In this document: in pieces, positions 20,400 to 30,631 of the stretch
How positions within the stretch are numbered: position 1 is the first letter of the stretch
Layout: the number at the start of each line of letters is the position of its first letter
Assembly: GCA_963575745.1 (NCBI GenBank)
Contig: CAUYUJ010017639.1
Coordinates: forward strand, 126,001-190,000
Origin: Prorocentrum cordatum
Taxonomy: Eukaryota > Sar > Dinophyceae > Prorocentrales > Prorocentraceae
Direction: 5' to 3'
DNA: 64,000 bases
The notes under the pieces: model-generated
Database searches by the model: none
Told to the model about the DNA's origin: nothing
What the model saw: only the letters and a program-made list of their open reading frames with translations
Program-made: the position numbers and the translations under genes

Positions 20400-21180
20400 G
20401 CAGGAGGAGCTAGGGAGGTCCCCCCTGGTGGTGTGGTCCCCCCCTCTCTCGAGAGATATCTCCTGTTCCCAGCTCCGGGAGGCATCGTGGACCTCCTCGC
20501 TGGAGGTGGCCCCCTTGGTGGTGGTGGTGTGGCTTCCTTCCCCCGACTGGGCCAGGGCCCCGTGGACGCCCTGCGCTGGCGTCACGCCACTGCCCGCGCG
20601 CTGCGGCGACGAGTGCGAGGTCTTGGTCCCAGACGCCGATGTGTAGACTCTCGCTGGGCGTAGAGCTTGACTGCAAGCGTTCCGATCGAGAGAGATCCGT
20701 GGACGTCGTTGTCGACGCCGTGGGTCTCGTGCTGCTGCTGGGCAGGGCCGAGGGCCTCGCCAGGAGTGAGGTGCTGATCCCGATGAGAGCGGCGCGGCAT
20801 CGTGGGGGGCCCACGGTCCGCCCAGGGCTTCCCAGGGCCCCCCCGCTCCTCCTCCGCCCCTCCCTCGCGCTGCTTCGGACTCCAAGTTTGGGGAGATCGG
20901 GCTCAGACTGTGGATCAAATCGTCTCCCGATTCCTGAGGTGCTCTCCCATTCGGGCGTTCGTGATCGAGGTCATGGGTCTCCCCATCGTCGCCCATTTTT
21001 GTGGTCGCTGGCTCCCCCGCTCCCCTCTGGAGCAGCCGGGTGCGGTGGCGGGAGGCGCCGTTCAATGCCTCCGGGGCTCGCCGCGCCGGCCAGGCTCGGA
21101 CAATCATGCCTTCCAAGCAGCGGCAGAAACCTGTGCTGTCGTGGATCGTCCAACGAATACTCGGCGGCGAGCGAGGGGGG
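20400..21180. other. GC-rich stretch with ambiguous open frames
   Basis: A 290-codon minus frame (20244-21116) and + frames of 160-180 codons overlap. None shows a motif or preference that decides between them. The minus frame runs through the CAC microsatellite as poly-Val, which argues that much of it is not coding. No function assigned. Confidence 0.25.
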
Positions 21181-21192
21181 CAAGTGAGAAGG

Positions 21193-21341
21193 AGAAGGCC
21201 TTCTCAGAAGGTTCGGAGGTCCCCCGGCCTTCTGAGAAGTTCTTTAAGCCTTCCCCGAAGACAGAACAAGCTTCTCAGAAGGCGTGATGGCTTCTGGGAA
21301 GTCCCGCCGCCTTCTGAGAAGTCCCGCCGCCTTCTGGGAAC
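21193..21341. repeat. Cluster of CTTCTGAGAAG-type palindromes
   Basis: AGAAGGCCTTCT at 21193, CCTTCTCAGAAGG at 21199, CTTCTGAGAAG at 21229, CTTCTCAGAAGG at 21271, CTTCTGAGAAG at 21311 and a decayed CTTCTGGGAA at 21331. The copies are irregularly spaced (30-42 bp), each nearly self-complementary. Confidence 0.8.
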
Positions 21342-21754
21342 GCGCCACGGTCAGCTCCCTCGTCGCCGTGGGCGCCCTCAGCCAGCAGGTGGCTGTTCTG
21401 CAGAAATCGCTTCGGGGATCCTGGGTGTTCCTGAACTCCCCTCCATGGTGCCGTCGCTTTCGGGAGGGCACCAGCCCTGGGGGAAAATGCCAGACGAGGG
21501 AAGGAGGAGGCTCCCCATCGTCGCCCCTCATGCCGCTGCGCAGCTGGCGACGGCGACGCCTCCGAGCGGAGAACAGAGGGGATACGGTCTCTGGGGGGTG
21601 ATGGCCCCCAGAGACCGATAATATCAAGAAAGTGAGCGCTGGGGGGGGGTCTGGCTCCAGCCCCCCCGCCACGAATTTTCCTGCGTTCCGAAGTGGTTTG
21701 GGCTTGGGGGCCCACCCGCAGCGGCCACAGCGGCGACGGTCCCTGCGGCTACTA

Positions 21755-21954
21755 TTAAGTCGGGCATGTCCCCCTACAGGCGGATTTATCAGGAACCATA
21801 AAAAATAGACAAACGAGATTCAAACATGATCGAAAATAATACAAACTCGTCCCCATATTCAAAAAATGATGCAACAATTATAGCAAAATCGTCCCCTGAC
21901 AATTGTTTGACTATTTTTGAATATTCCTCCTGTAGAAGGACGTGCCCGACTTAA
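21755..21954. mobile_element. hAT-like MITE, 200 bp
   Basis: An AT-rich 200-bp island in GC-rich DNA has terminal inverted repeats: TTAAGTCGGGCATGTCCCCC on the left and, read inward from the right, TTAAGTCGGGCACGTCCTTC, 26 of 30 bp identical over the full arm. Sub-terminal words AAAAATAGACAAAC and AAAAATAGTCAAAC also pair. It is flanked by GGCTACTA (21747) and GGCTACCA (21955), an 8-bp duplication with one change, the hAT length. There is no ORF, so it would need a transposase in trans. Confidence 0.75.
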
Positions 21955-22033
21955 GGCTACCATGGGCGCTGCTGGTTCAGTCAGCGCCGCCTCCCGTCTA
22001 CGGGTGGTCTTTTCCCCGCGTCGGACTTCAAGT

Positions 22034-22260
22034 TCGGTGGCTCCCAAGTGGGGCCGCCTGCGTGGAGGCGAGAACCCTGGCCTCCATGTTGATGAGGCCG
22101 CCGACCTTGCCCAATGCACTAACAGCCTTGTCTACCGTCTTGCAGGGGTTCAACTTGGACTTCTGTTCAGGTCCAGCGGGAGGCCCTTCGGCTGCCACGT
22201 CCACCCTCCTCGCCCCACGGTAGCGCATTAGTGCCGCGCCCGTCAAGTGTTGCGAAGACG
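22034..22260 (-). pseudogene. Unrecognised coding-like segment
   Basis: The minus frame reads EQKSKLNPCKTVDKAVSALG and KVGGLINMEARVLASTQAAP, a credible helical sequence in an otherwise Pro/Arg-rich frame. No family recognised. It may belong to an exon whose limits I cannot set. Confidence 0.3.
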
Positions 22261-22440
22261 ACCTGGCGCAGTGGCTGAAGGGCCGGGGGTGCACTGACGC
22301 TGCCGGCCTCAGCCGCCTCTGGAAGGACGTGTGGCTCTTCCGCGGCTGGCTCCCTTCGGGCCACGAAGACGCGTGGAAAGGGGGCGCTTCCTTCACCTCT
22401 GGCCTCACTGTGGCTCTGGCCGCGGTTTGAAAACCGTTCC

Positions 22441-22830
22441 GCCGGACGGCCACGACAGCTTCCCCCCCTCGTCCGAGGCTCCTCCTGCGAACCAAGGTGT
22501 GCGCCAAAGCCGCCCTCTGCCAAGAAGGTCCCTCCATCGAGCGCAGCTCGGCCGGCCGCTGCGGCCGGGAAGGACGCAGCTGGAGCTGCCCAGCCCACGG
22601 CTGCCGAGGTCGTGCCCGGGACGCCCGCGGACCACTTCGACCCAAGCGCGTGTCTGGGAGAGGGCCTCGTCACCCTCACCGAGTGCGGGGCCGAGGTGGA
22701 TGTCTGCCGCTCCGCGGCCCAGGCTACGGCCCATCTGAAGGGCACCACCCCCGCCGAAGCCCAGCTGCGCAGCTCCCCCCCCGAGAGAAAAAGTAGCCTG
22801 GCGAAGGACTCAACCAGATGCAGTTGTGAG
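22441..22830 (+). pseudogene. Coding-like segment ahead of the first composite satellite
   Basis: The + frame reads APKPPSAKKVPPSSAARPAA, then TPADHFDPSACLGEGLVTLT, then ECGAEVDVCRSAAQATAHLK, ending RKSSLAKDSTRC just before the satellite. The last 45 bp match the end of the minus-strand exon at 51124 (KKISLTKDPTTC), where a 5' splice site lies at the same place. In this copy the junction reads GCAGTTGTGAGT, so a donor would be either GTGAGT or a mutated site. Function unknown. Confidence 0.45.
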
Positions 22831-23880
22831 TGCCGCCGTTGTGAGCATCGCCTTCGGTGCATCTCCCTATGGGGCCACGAAGCGCGTGAAGGGTGTGCCG
22901 AAATGTGTCGGGGCCACCCATCATGCGGGCGCTGCCACTGGGACCTTCGAGCATCATGAGGACAATGAATGAAGGAGGGGGGCCACAGGTGCCTCTGGTG
23001 GAGATCCCTGTAGGGGCCACGAAACGTGTGAGGAGTGTGCCGAATTGGCGGGTGGGACCATGCGGGCGCTGCCACTAGGGCCTTTGGTGGAGCCCTCTAC
23101 GGCATAGCCCCATGAGGCCACGGAGCGTGAGAGGGGGTCGCCGAGATGGAAGGTGGAACCCCATGCGGGCACTGCCACTGGGGCCTTCGGTGGAGCCCCC
23201 TATGAGGCCACGAAACGTGTGAGGGGTGTGCCGAATGGGGGATGGAACTGCATGCGGGCGCTGCCCCTGGGGCCTTCGGTGAAGCTCCCCCTGGGGCCAC
23301 GAAACGTGTGAGGGGTGCACTGACATTGAGAGTGGAACTGCATGCGGGCGCTGCCCAACGGGCCTTCGGTGGAGCTCCCTAAGGGGCCACGAAACGTGTG
23401 ATGGGTGTGCCAAAATGGAAGGTGGAACTGCGTGCGGGCGCTGCCACCAGGACCTTCGGTGGGGCTCCGAATGGGGCCACGAAACGTGTGATGGGTGCAC
23501 TGACATTAAGGGGTGGAACTGCATGCGAACGCAGCCACCGGGGCCTTCGGTGGAGCTCCCTGTGGGGCCATGAAACGTGTGAGGGGTGTGCGGAAATTGA
23601 AAAGGGAACTGCATGCGAACGCAGCCACTGGGGCCTTCGGTGGAGCTCCGAATGGGGCCACGAAGCGTGAAGGGTGTGCCGAACTGGAGGTGGAACCGCA
23701 TGCGGGCGCTGCAACTGGGGCCTTCGGTGAAACTCCCCATAGGGCCACGAAACGTGTAAGGGGGCACCGAATTTGGGGTGGAACCGCATGCGGGCGCTGC
23801 CACTGGGGCCTTCGGTGGACCCTATGGGGTCACGAAACGTGTGAGGGGTGTGCCGAAACAGTGACATGCGGAGGGTAAAG
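22831..23880. repeat. ~90-bp satellite, array 1
   Basis: Units carry GGGGCCACGAAACGTGTGAG, GGTGTGCCGAA and GCATGCG(A/G)(A/C)CGC..CCACTGGGGCCTTCGGTGGAGCTCC, about 88-90 bp apart, with more divergence than in the later arrays. The first unit starts after the TGCAGTTGTGAG junction. Because the period is close to 90, frames of 60-300 codons stay open by chance. Confidence 0.9.
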
Positions 23881-24269
23881 GCGGGGATGGGATGGGATGG
23901 AGGAGGGGGAGGAGGAGGAGAGGAAGTAAGGAAGTAACGAAGGAAGGAAGGAGACGCGGGGCGTTGTCCCGTCAAAACGAGGACCCAACTCCACATGATG
24001 GGTTGGGAACCAAAAACATGTTGCACACCCCACTCCGCACTTTTCCTTTCGGCGGGACGTGGGGAGGAATGCGTACGATCCCCGAGGGCCCCTTCGAACT
24101 CCTCAGGACATGATGATGAATACGGTTGCGAATCCGTCAGACATCCTGCGGATTCCTTCGAACAGTCGTAGGACTTCCTTTGGATTCTCCTGGGCTCCTT
24201 GAGAGGAAACCCCTCCCCCCTCTCTTCCCCCCAACAAACATATCCAGGCGAAAAACTCCATCATATGCA
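23881..24269. other. Conserved end of composite repeat 1 and start of composite repeat 2
   Basis: The purine-rich tract at 23890-23955 leads into GGAGACGCGGGGCG, TCAAAACGAGGACCCAACTCCAC and GGTTGGGAA. This series recurs at 26490-26545 and, inverted, at 48725-48790. Next comes a GGAGGAATG..CGATCCCCG word shared with 26590-26620. From 24240 the start of the next copy appears (CAGGCGAAAAACTCCATCAT then GCAGTTGTGGG). Confidence 0.7.
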
Positions 24270-26095
24270 GTTGTGGGTACCGCAATTGTGGATATCTTCT
24301 TCGGTGAAGCTCCCTACATATGGGGCCACGAAGCACTGCACTGGGTGGGGGGGAACGCATGCGGGCGGTAGCACGGGGGCCGTCGGTGGAGCTCCCTATG
24401 GGGCCACGAAGCGCTGTACTGGGTGGGTGAAAATGCCAAATTGGGTGTGTGGTGCGCATGCGGGCGGTCCCACTGGGGACTTCGGTCGAGCTCCCTATGG
24501 GGCCACGAAGAGCTGCACTGGGTGGGAACAAAAATGCAAAACTAGTTTCCGGGACGCATGCGGACGGTCCCACTGGGGCCTTCGGTGGAGCTTGAACAAT
24601 CCCATATTGGGTTTCCGGGACGCATGCGGACGGTCCCACTGGGGGCTTCGGTGGAGCTCCCTATGGGGCCACGAAGCGCTGTGCTGGGTGGGTGAAAATA
24701 CGGAAAAAAAAAGCTTCCGGGACGCATGCGGACGGTCCCACCGGGGCCTTCGGTGGAGCTCCCTATGGGGCCACGAAGCGTTGTACTGGGTGGGTGAAAA
24801 TGCCAAGCAGGGTGTTCGGGGACGCGTGCGGACGGTCCCAGTGGGAGCTTCGGTGGAGCTCCCTATGGGGCCACGAAGCGCTGTGCTAGCTGGCTGAAAA
24901 TTGTGCTTCTAGGACGCATGCGGACGGTCCCACTGGGGGCTTCGGTGGAGCTCTCTATGGGACCACGAAACGGTGTACTAGGCGACTGAAAATGCCAAAT
25001 AAGGCTTCCGGGACGCATGCGGACGGTCCCACTGGAGGCTTCGGTGGAGCTACCTATGGGCCACGAAAAGCTGTACTGGCTGACTGAAATTTGGGTTTCC
25101 GGGACGCACGCGGACGGTCCCACTTGGGGGCTTCGGTGGAGCTCCCTATGGGACCACGAAGCGCTGTGCTGGTGGTGAAAATGCCAAATTGGGTGTTCCG
25201 GGACGCGTGCGAACGTAGCCATTGGGGCCTTCGGTGGGGCTCGCTATGGGGCCACGAAACGTGTGAGGGGTGTGCCGAAATGAGGAATGGAACCGCATGC
25301 GAACACAGTCGCTGGGGCCTTCGGTGGAGCTCCTTGTGAGGCCACGAAACGTGTGAGGTGTGTGCCGACGTGGGGGGCGGAACCGCATGCGAACGCAGCC
25401 ACCGGGGCCTTCGGTGGAGCTCCCTATAGGGCCACGAAACGCGTGAGGGGTGTGCCGACATGGGGGGCGGAACCGCATGCGAACGGTCCCACTGGGGCCT
25501 TCGGTGGAGCTCCCTGTGGGGCCACGAAACGTGTGAGGGGTGTGCCGAGATGGGGGGTGGAACCGCATGCGAACGCAGCCACTGAGGCCTTCGGTGGAGC
25601 TCCCTATGGGGCCACGAAGCGTGGGAGGGGGGTGCGGAAATGGGAGTGGAACCGCATGCGAACGCAGCCACTGAGGCCTTCGGTGGAGCTCCCTGTGGGG
25701 CCGCGAAACGTGTAAGGGGTGTGCCGAAATGGCGGGTGGAACCGCATGAGAATGCAGCCACTGGGGCCTTCTGCGGAGCTCCCTATGGGGCAACGAAACG
25801 TGCGAGGGGCGCCCCGACAAGGAAATGGAACCGCATGCGAACGGTCCCACTGGGGCCTTTGGTGGAACTCCGTGTGGGGCCACGAAACGTGCGAGACGTG
25901 TGCCGAAATGGGGTGAAACCGCATGCGGACGCAGCCACTGTGGCCTTCGGTGGAGCCCCCCTATGAGGCCACGAAGCGTGTGAGGGGTGTACCGACATGG
26001 GCGCGGTGGCCGCATACGAACGCAACCACTGGGGCCTTCGGTGGAGCTCTCTATGGGGCCACGAAACGTGTGAGAGGTGTGCCGAAATTGGTGCC
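24270..26095. repeat. ~90-bp satellite, array 2 (two subtypes)
   Basis: 24290-25190 uses a subtype with GCGCTGTACTGGGTGGGTGAAAATGCC and ACGCATGCGGACGGTCCCAC. 25200-26095 uses a subtype with ACGTGTGAGGGGTGTGCCGA and CGCATGCGAACGCAGCCAC. In the second part GCCACGAAACG starts at 25251, 25341, 25431, 25521, 25611, 25700, 25790, 25879, 25968 and 26058, steps of 89-90. Subtypes are block-wise, as in local homogenisation. Confidence 0.95.
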
Positions 26096-26099
26096 GATG

Positions 26100-26206
26100 A
26101 TGCTGACGATAACGGCGATGATGATGATGATGGCGACGATGGTGATGACGGTGGTGCCGAAGATGAAGACGACGATGATGATGACGACGACGATGATGAT
26201 GATGAC

Positions 26207-26270
<64 letters not shown>

Positions 26271-26381
26271 GCGATAACGGTGATGATGACGACGACGATG
26301 ATGATGACGATGATGAGGATGCTGATGATGATGATGATGATGATGGTGCTGCTGATGGTGATGGTGATGATGATTATAATA

Positions 26382-26460
<79 letters not shown>

Positions 26461-26462
26461 GA
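26100..26462. repeat. GAT/GAC microsatellite
   Basis: About 360 bp of GAT with GAC interruptions follow array 2 directly. It is the counterpart of the CAT tract at 48826-49050 next to the inverted array. The 653-codon + frame that begins upstream runs through it as poly-Asp and is not considered a gene. Confidence 0.95.
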
Positions 26463-27960
26463 GGGGAGGGAGTGGGCAGCGGGAGGAGGAAGGAGACGCG
26501 GGGCGCAGTCTCTTCAAAACGAAGACCCAACACCACAGGATGCTTGAGAAAAAACAAACGATCGTCCCCCCGCCCGTCCCATTTATTGCTGGGAGGAATG
26601 GAAAATACTTGCGATCCCCGCGGGTTCCTGCGGATTCCTTGTTGAAAGACATTCGGCGGCGCGTTTCACGGGCGCTTGCCTTGGGAACATTCGACGGCGC
26701 GTTTCGAACCAGGGGGGGGGCACCCCCCCCATCACTCGGCGCCGTCGATCAAAACCAAGGGAACTCCCCTCCCCCCCAAGCCCACCCCTCCCAAGGGGGG
26801 AGGGGGGAGTTCAACCCCCCCCCCTCGGCGCCGGCGCCGGCGCTGGCGTTGGCGGCCGCCAACAGCGCCGACGGCGGGGACGCAGCGACGATGACCAGAG
26901 GCAGCCCATGGGGGAGGGGGGGGGGTTCAAACCCCCCCCCCCTCGCGACGGCGGGGACGCAGCGACGATTACCACTACCACCATCACCGCCGCTACCACC
27001 ACCACCACCGCCTCAACCCACCACCACCACCACCACCAAAAACCCACCACACAACCACCACCACCACCACAACTCACCATCAACACCACCACAAGAACCC
27101 ACCACCACTACCACCACCACCATAATCTGCCACACCACTAATTTCCACCGCCGCAACCAGGACCACTACCAGCAGCACAACCCACCACCACCACCACAAA
27201 CCAGCACACCACCACCACCACCTCCACCACCACCACCACCACCAGCACCACATCCACAAACCACCGCCACCACCACCACCACCTCCACCACCACCACCAC
27301 CAGCACCACATCCACAAACCACCGCCACCACCACAACCCACCACCACCACCACCAGCACCACAAACCACCACCATACCACCACCAAACCACCACCATCAC
27401 CACCACCACCACCACCACCACCACCACCACCACCACCACCACCACCCACCACCACAACCACCACCACAACAAACCACCACACCACCACCGCCACAACTAC
27501 CACCACCACCGCCACCGCCACCGCCACCGCCGTCGTCCTCGACGACGCTCCCCGCCTCCGCCGCCCGCCGCCGCAGGCGCCGGCGCCGGTCCAGGAAAGG
27601 ACATCGTCGTCCCCGCCGCCGCCGCCAGCCGCCGCCGACGCAGGCGCCGGACCGAGGAGAGGGAGAGAGGAGAAGTAGGGGAGGAAGGGAAGGGGGGGGG
27701 TTCGACCCCCCCCCCGCACCCTCCGTCACGGGAGGGGTGGGGGTGGGGGGTGGGGGGTTCGAACCGCACCCCCCCCCTCCATTCCGGTTCCAACCCCCCC
27801 CTCCAAGCGACCACAGAACGAGCTCTTTCGTTGTTGAGAACCCGTTGGGCTCCGCAAGAAATCCTTGGCACTCCCAAGGAAAGCCGTCGGAGCAAGAGGA
27901 GGATAATGGAGCAGAACACGCCACGCAACAGACGGACGCAGGACGAGGAGGCGAATGATC
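26463..27960. repeat. Composite-repeat end, G-run/C-run hairpins and (CAC)n tract
   Basis: 26463-26560 is the conserved end shared with 23.9 kb and 48.75 kb. Four hairpins with G-run and C-run arms and TTCAA or TTCGA centres lie near 26812, 26922, 27690 and 27757. Between the first two, GACGGCGGGGACGCAGCGACGAT occurs twice (about 26870 and 26951). 26975-27540 is an ACC/CAC microsatellite, poly-His/Thr/Pro in frame. No supported gene. Confidence 0.8.
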
Positions 27961-28006
27961 ATGGTAATACCAATAACAACGACAACTCTAAAGAGCGACG
28001 ATTCGG

Positions 28007-28285
28007 ATGCCCGTGATTCAGCCTGCGAACGGAGGAACCAACACAGAGATTCAAATGCTGAGAGACGTGAAACTGCAGACGGTGGTGACACGATCACAAG
28101 TCCACCGACGGTCGTGCACGCAAGCCCAGCATCCACGCAAAGTACACTCGAGACTTATGTCTGTGCATTCTGGGACTCCGGAAGCTTCTGAAACTGTGTC
28201 TAAGATAATTTGCGTCGGGCCTCCTGAAAACGAAGGGAAGATTGCAACCCTGGCTTTACACTTGGACACTGGAGGAGAAGGATGA
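28007..28285 (+). pseudogene. Small unrecognised open frame
   Basis: 92 codons including NTEIQMLRDVKLQTVVTRSQ and ETVSKIICVGPPENEGKIAT, with ordinary composition between two low-complexity tracts. No homologue recognised; an overlapping frame (27955-28191) reads equally well. It is kept because the region is otherwise empty. Confidence 0.25.
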
Positions 28286-28389
28286 TGACGAGGAGGGACA
28301 GAACATGTTTGAACGTGCCCGCCCCCAGCCCACTTCACAAACCTCCGTTTTCCCCACCTCTGAGCCTCACCCCGACCCCGACAACGATG

Positions 28390-28580
28390 ACGACCGTGAT
28401 CAAGACCACGACCACAGCCAGGGTGACGACGACAAAATCGATCACCACGACGACGACGACGACGACGACGACGGCGGCCACGACCACGACCACGAGCACG
28501 ACCACGACTACGGACGACGGCGACGACCACCACCACAAAAATAGACGACGACGGACGACGACGACGACGACGACGCGGCC
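28390..28580. repeat. GAC/CGA microsatellite
   Basis: A run of GAC, CAC and CGA triplets, Asp/His-rich in one frame. 28580-28860 that follows is GC-rich with no supported gene. Confidence 0.85.
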
Positions 28581-28859
28581 GCTGCACGCCCCCGCAGCGG
28601 TCCTCGTCGTCGCGGCTCCGGCGGCCACCGCCCTCGCCCTTCGCGTCCTCGTCCTTCGCCGAGGCGGGGAGGGGGGGACCCGCACAGGTCTGCACGTGCA
28701 TTGCTGCTGCCAGCTTCAGCTGAGCGTGGCGGCATCGGCATTCTACCCCTTCGAAGAGGAGGCGGGAGGGGAGTGGACTGCTGCCCCACTAGGCTAACTC
28801 GCCCCAACCTCCTGCAAAACGATCGAAATAATGCGCACTCTCATACCTTGTCGGCGAAC

Positions 28860-29190
28860 GACGTCTGAGAGGTGGAGGGGGAGGTGGAGGAGGAGGCAAA
28901 AAGAAGAGAAAGGGAGGGCGAACGGAAAACGAGGAGGATCGACAGACCAGTCACCTGGTCGAAGGGCGCAGGTTGAGGAGGAGAAGGAGTAGGAGGAAGA
29001 GGAGGAGGAGGAGGAGGAAAGAACGGGAGAAAGAGGGGGACGGGAAGGAGTTGGAGGGACAAAACAGTACCTTGTCGGATGACGCAACCATATGCGTGTG
29101 TGATGTGCAGTTGTGAGAATCGTCTTCGGTGGAGCGCGCTCCCTATGGGACCACGGAGCATGTGAAGGGTGCGCGGCCAAGCTGTTCGAA
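28860..29190. repeat. GA-rich tract and a one-unit relic of the composite repeat
   Basis: 28860-29035 is GAGG/GGA low complexity. At 29095-29180 the words ATGTGCAGTTGTGAGAATCG, TCTTCGGTGGAGC, CTCCCTATGGGACCACGGAGC and GTGAAGGGTG form a single decayed satellite unit with its conserved left end. This is the fourth site of the composite repeat in the window. Confidence 0.7.
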
Positions 29191-29199
29191 TTTTTTGGC

Positions 29200-30000
29200 T
29201 CTGCCAAGCACCGCCCTTGGTGCTCACAGCGCCTCGGTGAGACTTGCACCCTACGGGCGGGTGCCATGGCCTTGAGCCGCTACAGAGGAGGAGGAGGAGC
29301 AGCAGGAGGAGGGAACGCGACCTCGGAGCTTCACCCGACTCGGCCTCGACCGCTGTGCGAATCAGGAAGGTCGCCGGGCAAACCACGAGCACCACAAGAG
29401 CCGAGCTACGATAGGCGATCTCATGCAGCTGAGGAAACGATGGGGGACTCTCTGCTCCCAACGCAGCGCAGGCGAGGCCAGCCCGAGGCCACCGAGTTGC
29501 ACCTCATCAGGGGGGCGGGGCGCAGAAGCGCGAGGTGAAGGGTGCCCGCAGTGCGTGCGTGCGAAGCGTAGAGCCGCCTGGGGACGAGGAGGAAAGGGGC
29601 GAGGGACGGGGATGGGGAGGCAGAAGAGAAGGGGAGACGGCGATGTAGACGAGGAGCGCTGGCACGAAAACCTCCAACGAGTGCTTAAGCAGGAGCGAGA
29701 TACGGAGGACGAAGGGCGGACGAGTAAGAAAAAATAATGAAGGGGTAGGGTGCGACATAGAATGAAGGGATAGGGTGCGACAAACACGTGCCCCCACGTT
29801 CACACTCCACACACACACATCTGAGCAGCAGACAGCCTTACTCGCCACAGCCCCTGGAGCCTGATCGGCTCGCTCCAGAGACGATGGGCTCACAAATCTT
29901 GCCATCCCTTGGGGCGGATCGTTCAACCTCGAACGATCGCGGCCTCTCGGTTGTACAGATCATTCGGTACATGCCGGCTCCCAGCCACAAGCGGCGTTCA
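29200..30000. other. Stretch with ambiguous open frames
   Basis: A + frame (29423-29737) ends WHENLQRVLKQERDTEDEGR and SKKK, Arg/Gly/Glu-rich; the opposite strand has equally long Ser/Pro-rich frames. GGGTAGGGTGCGACA is repeated at 29744 and 29769. No family recognised and no strand can be preferred. Confidence 0.3.
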
Positions 30001-30003
30001 ACC

Positions 30004-30125
30004 TTGAATGGGGGGCCCAAAAATATGCACCACTACCACCTCCCTCCCCACCTCCCTCTCGCTGGAAAGAAGAGAGAGGAGGAATCGACGTGGTGGTGGT
30101 GAATATTCTTTGGGCCCCCATTGAA
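30004..30125. other. Imperfect inverted repeat, ~36-bp arms
   Basis: The left arm 30004-30039 (TTGAATGGGGGGCCCAAAAA...) pairs with the right arm 30090-30125, which read inward gives TTCAATGGGGGCCCAAAGAA..., with about five mismatches or indels. The 50-bp loop is pyrimidine- then purine-rich. It could be a small MITE or fold-back; no target duplication seen. Confidence 0.65.
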
Positions 30126-30261
30126 CCGCAGGGATCGCCGCCGCGTCGACACGACACGGGCCTGCCGCATCTTTCTCCCGACGGCGGAGCCGCCCGGCCG
30201 CGATCGGCCGCCGGGCCGCCGCCCCCAACCCGGGGGCGGGATCCATCCTGGAGCGCCCCAC

Positions 30262-30331
30262 TCCTCCCCTTCCTCCTCCTCCTCCTCCTCCTCCTCCTCC
30301 TTCTCATCCTCCTCCTCCTCCTCCTCCTCCG
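30262..30331. repeat. (CTC)n microsatellite
   Basis: CCT/CTC triplets, interrupted once by TTCTCAT; no gene. Confidence 0.9.
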
Positions 30332-30400
30332 ATCCTGCTCGGGATCCTGCCTGGAGCGCCCTTCCTGTGGAAACAGTACAACACAACAAGATGCCTCACG

Positions 30401-30631
30401 ATGCCATACTTCTGCGCGCTGCGTGCCACAGACTCAAGGGCCCCAAACGGCGATGAAAGCAACGTGCATGCCACCATGGAGGCAGCAGCAGGGGAGGAGA
30501 GGAGCACAAGACCAAGAGGAAGAAAGACAAGAGGAATGCAATGCTACTCCACTCGCTGCTACTCCGTATTTGCGCAAGCCGTCCCTGGCCCCGACATGGC
30601 TAAGGAAGTAAATCTGGTCTCGTCCAATTAG
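30401..30631 (+). CDS. Small unrecognised ORF, 76 codons
   Basis: Starts ATGCCATACTTC and ends at TAG at 30629-30631. It contains ATDSRAPNGDESNVHATMEA and SVFAQAVPGPDMAKEVNLVS, balanced composition unlike the flanking low complexity. It ends just before the GGAAAAGT repeat. No homologue recognised; it may be a chance ORF. Confidence 0.25.
   Translation: MPYFCALRATDSRAPNGDESNVHATMEAAAGEERSTRPRGRKTRGMQCYSTRCYSVFAQAVPGPDMAKEVNLVSSN

Noticed and set aside
22028-23075. Long minus ORFs of 200-300 codons across 22-23 kb
   Set aside because: They continue into the 90-bp satellite and conflict with the better + frame at 22441-22830; only the 22034-22260 part looks coding.
25054-26015. Minus-strand ORFs of 235 and 289 codons with a ~30-residue repeat (HPSHVSWPHRELHRRPQ...)
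   Set aside because: The 90-bp satellite period is a multiple of three, so any stop-free unit gives a repeat protein. The same DNA reads as other repeat peptides in other frames and strands.
26900-26960. GGTTCAAACC hairpin as a tRNA T-arm
   Set aside because: The arms are simple G and C runs and no acceptor, D or anticodon arms could be fitted nearby.
25997-27958. 653-codon + ORF with poly-Asp, then His/Thr/Pro repeats
   Set aside because: It runs through a GAT microsatellite, a repeat end and a CAC microsatellite; length is due to the lack of stops in these triplets, and frames on both strands are open.
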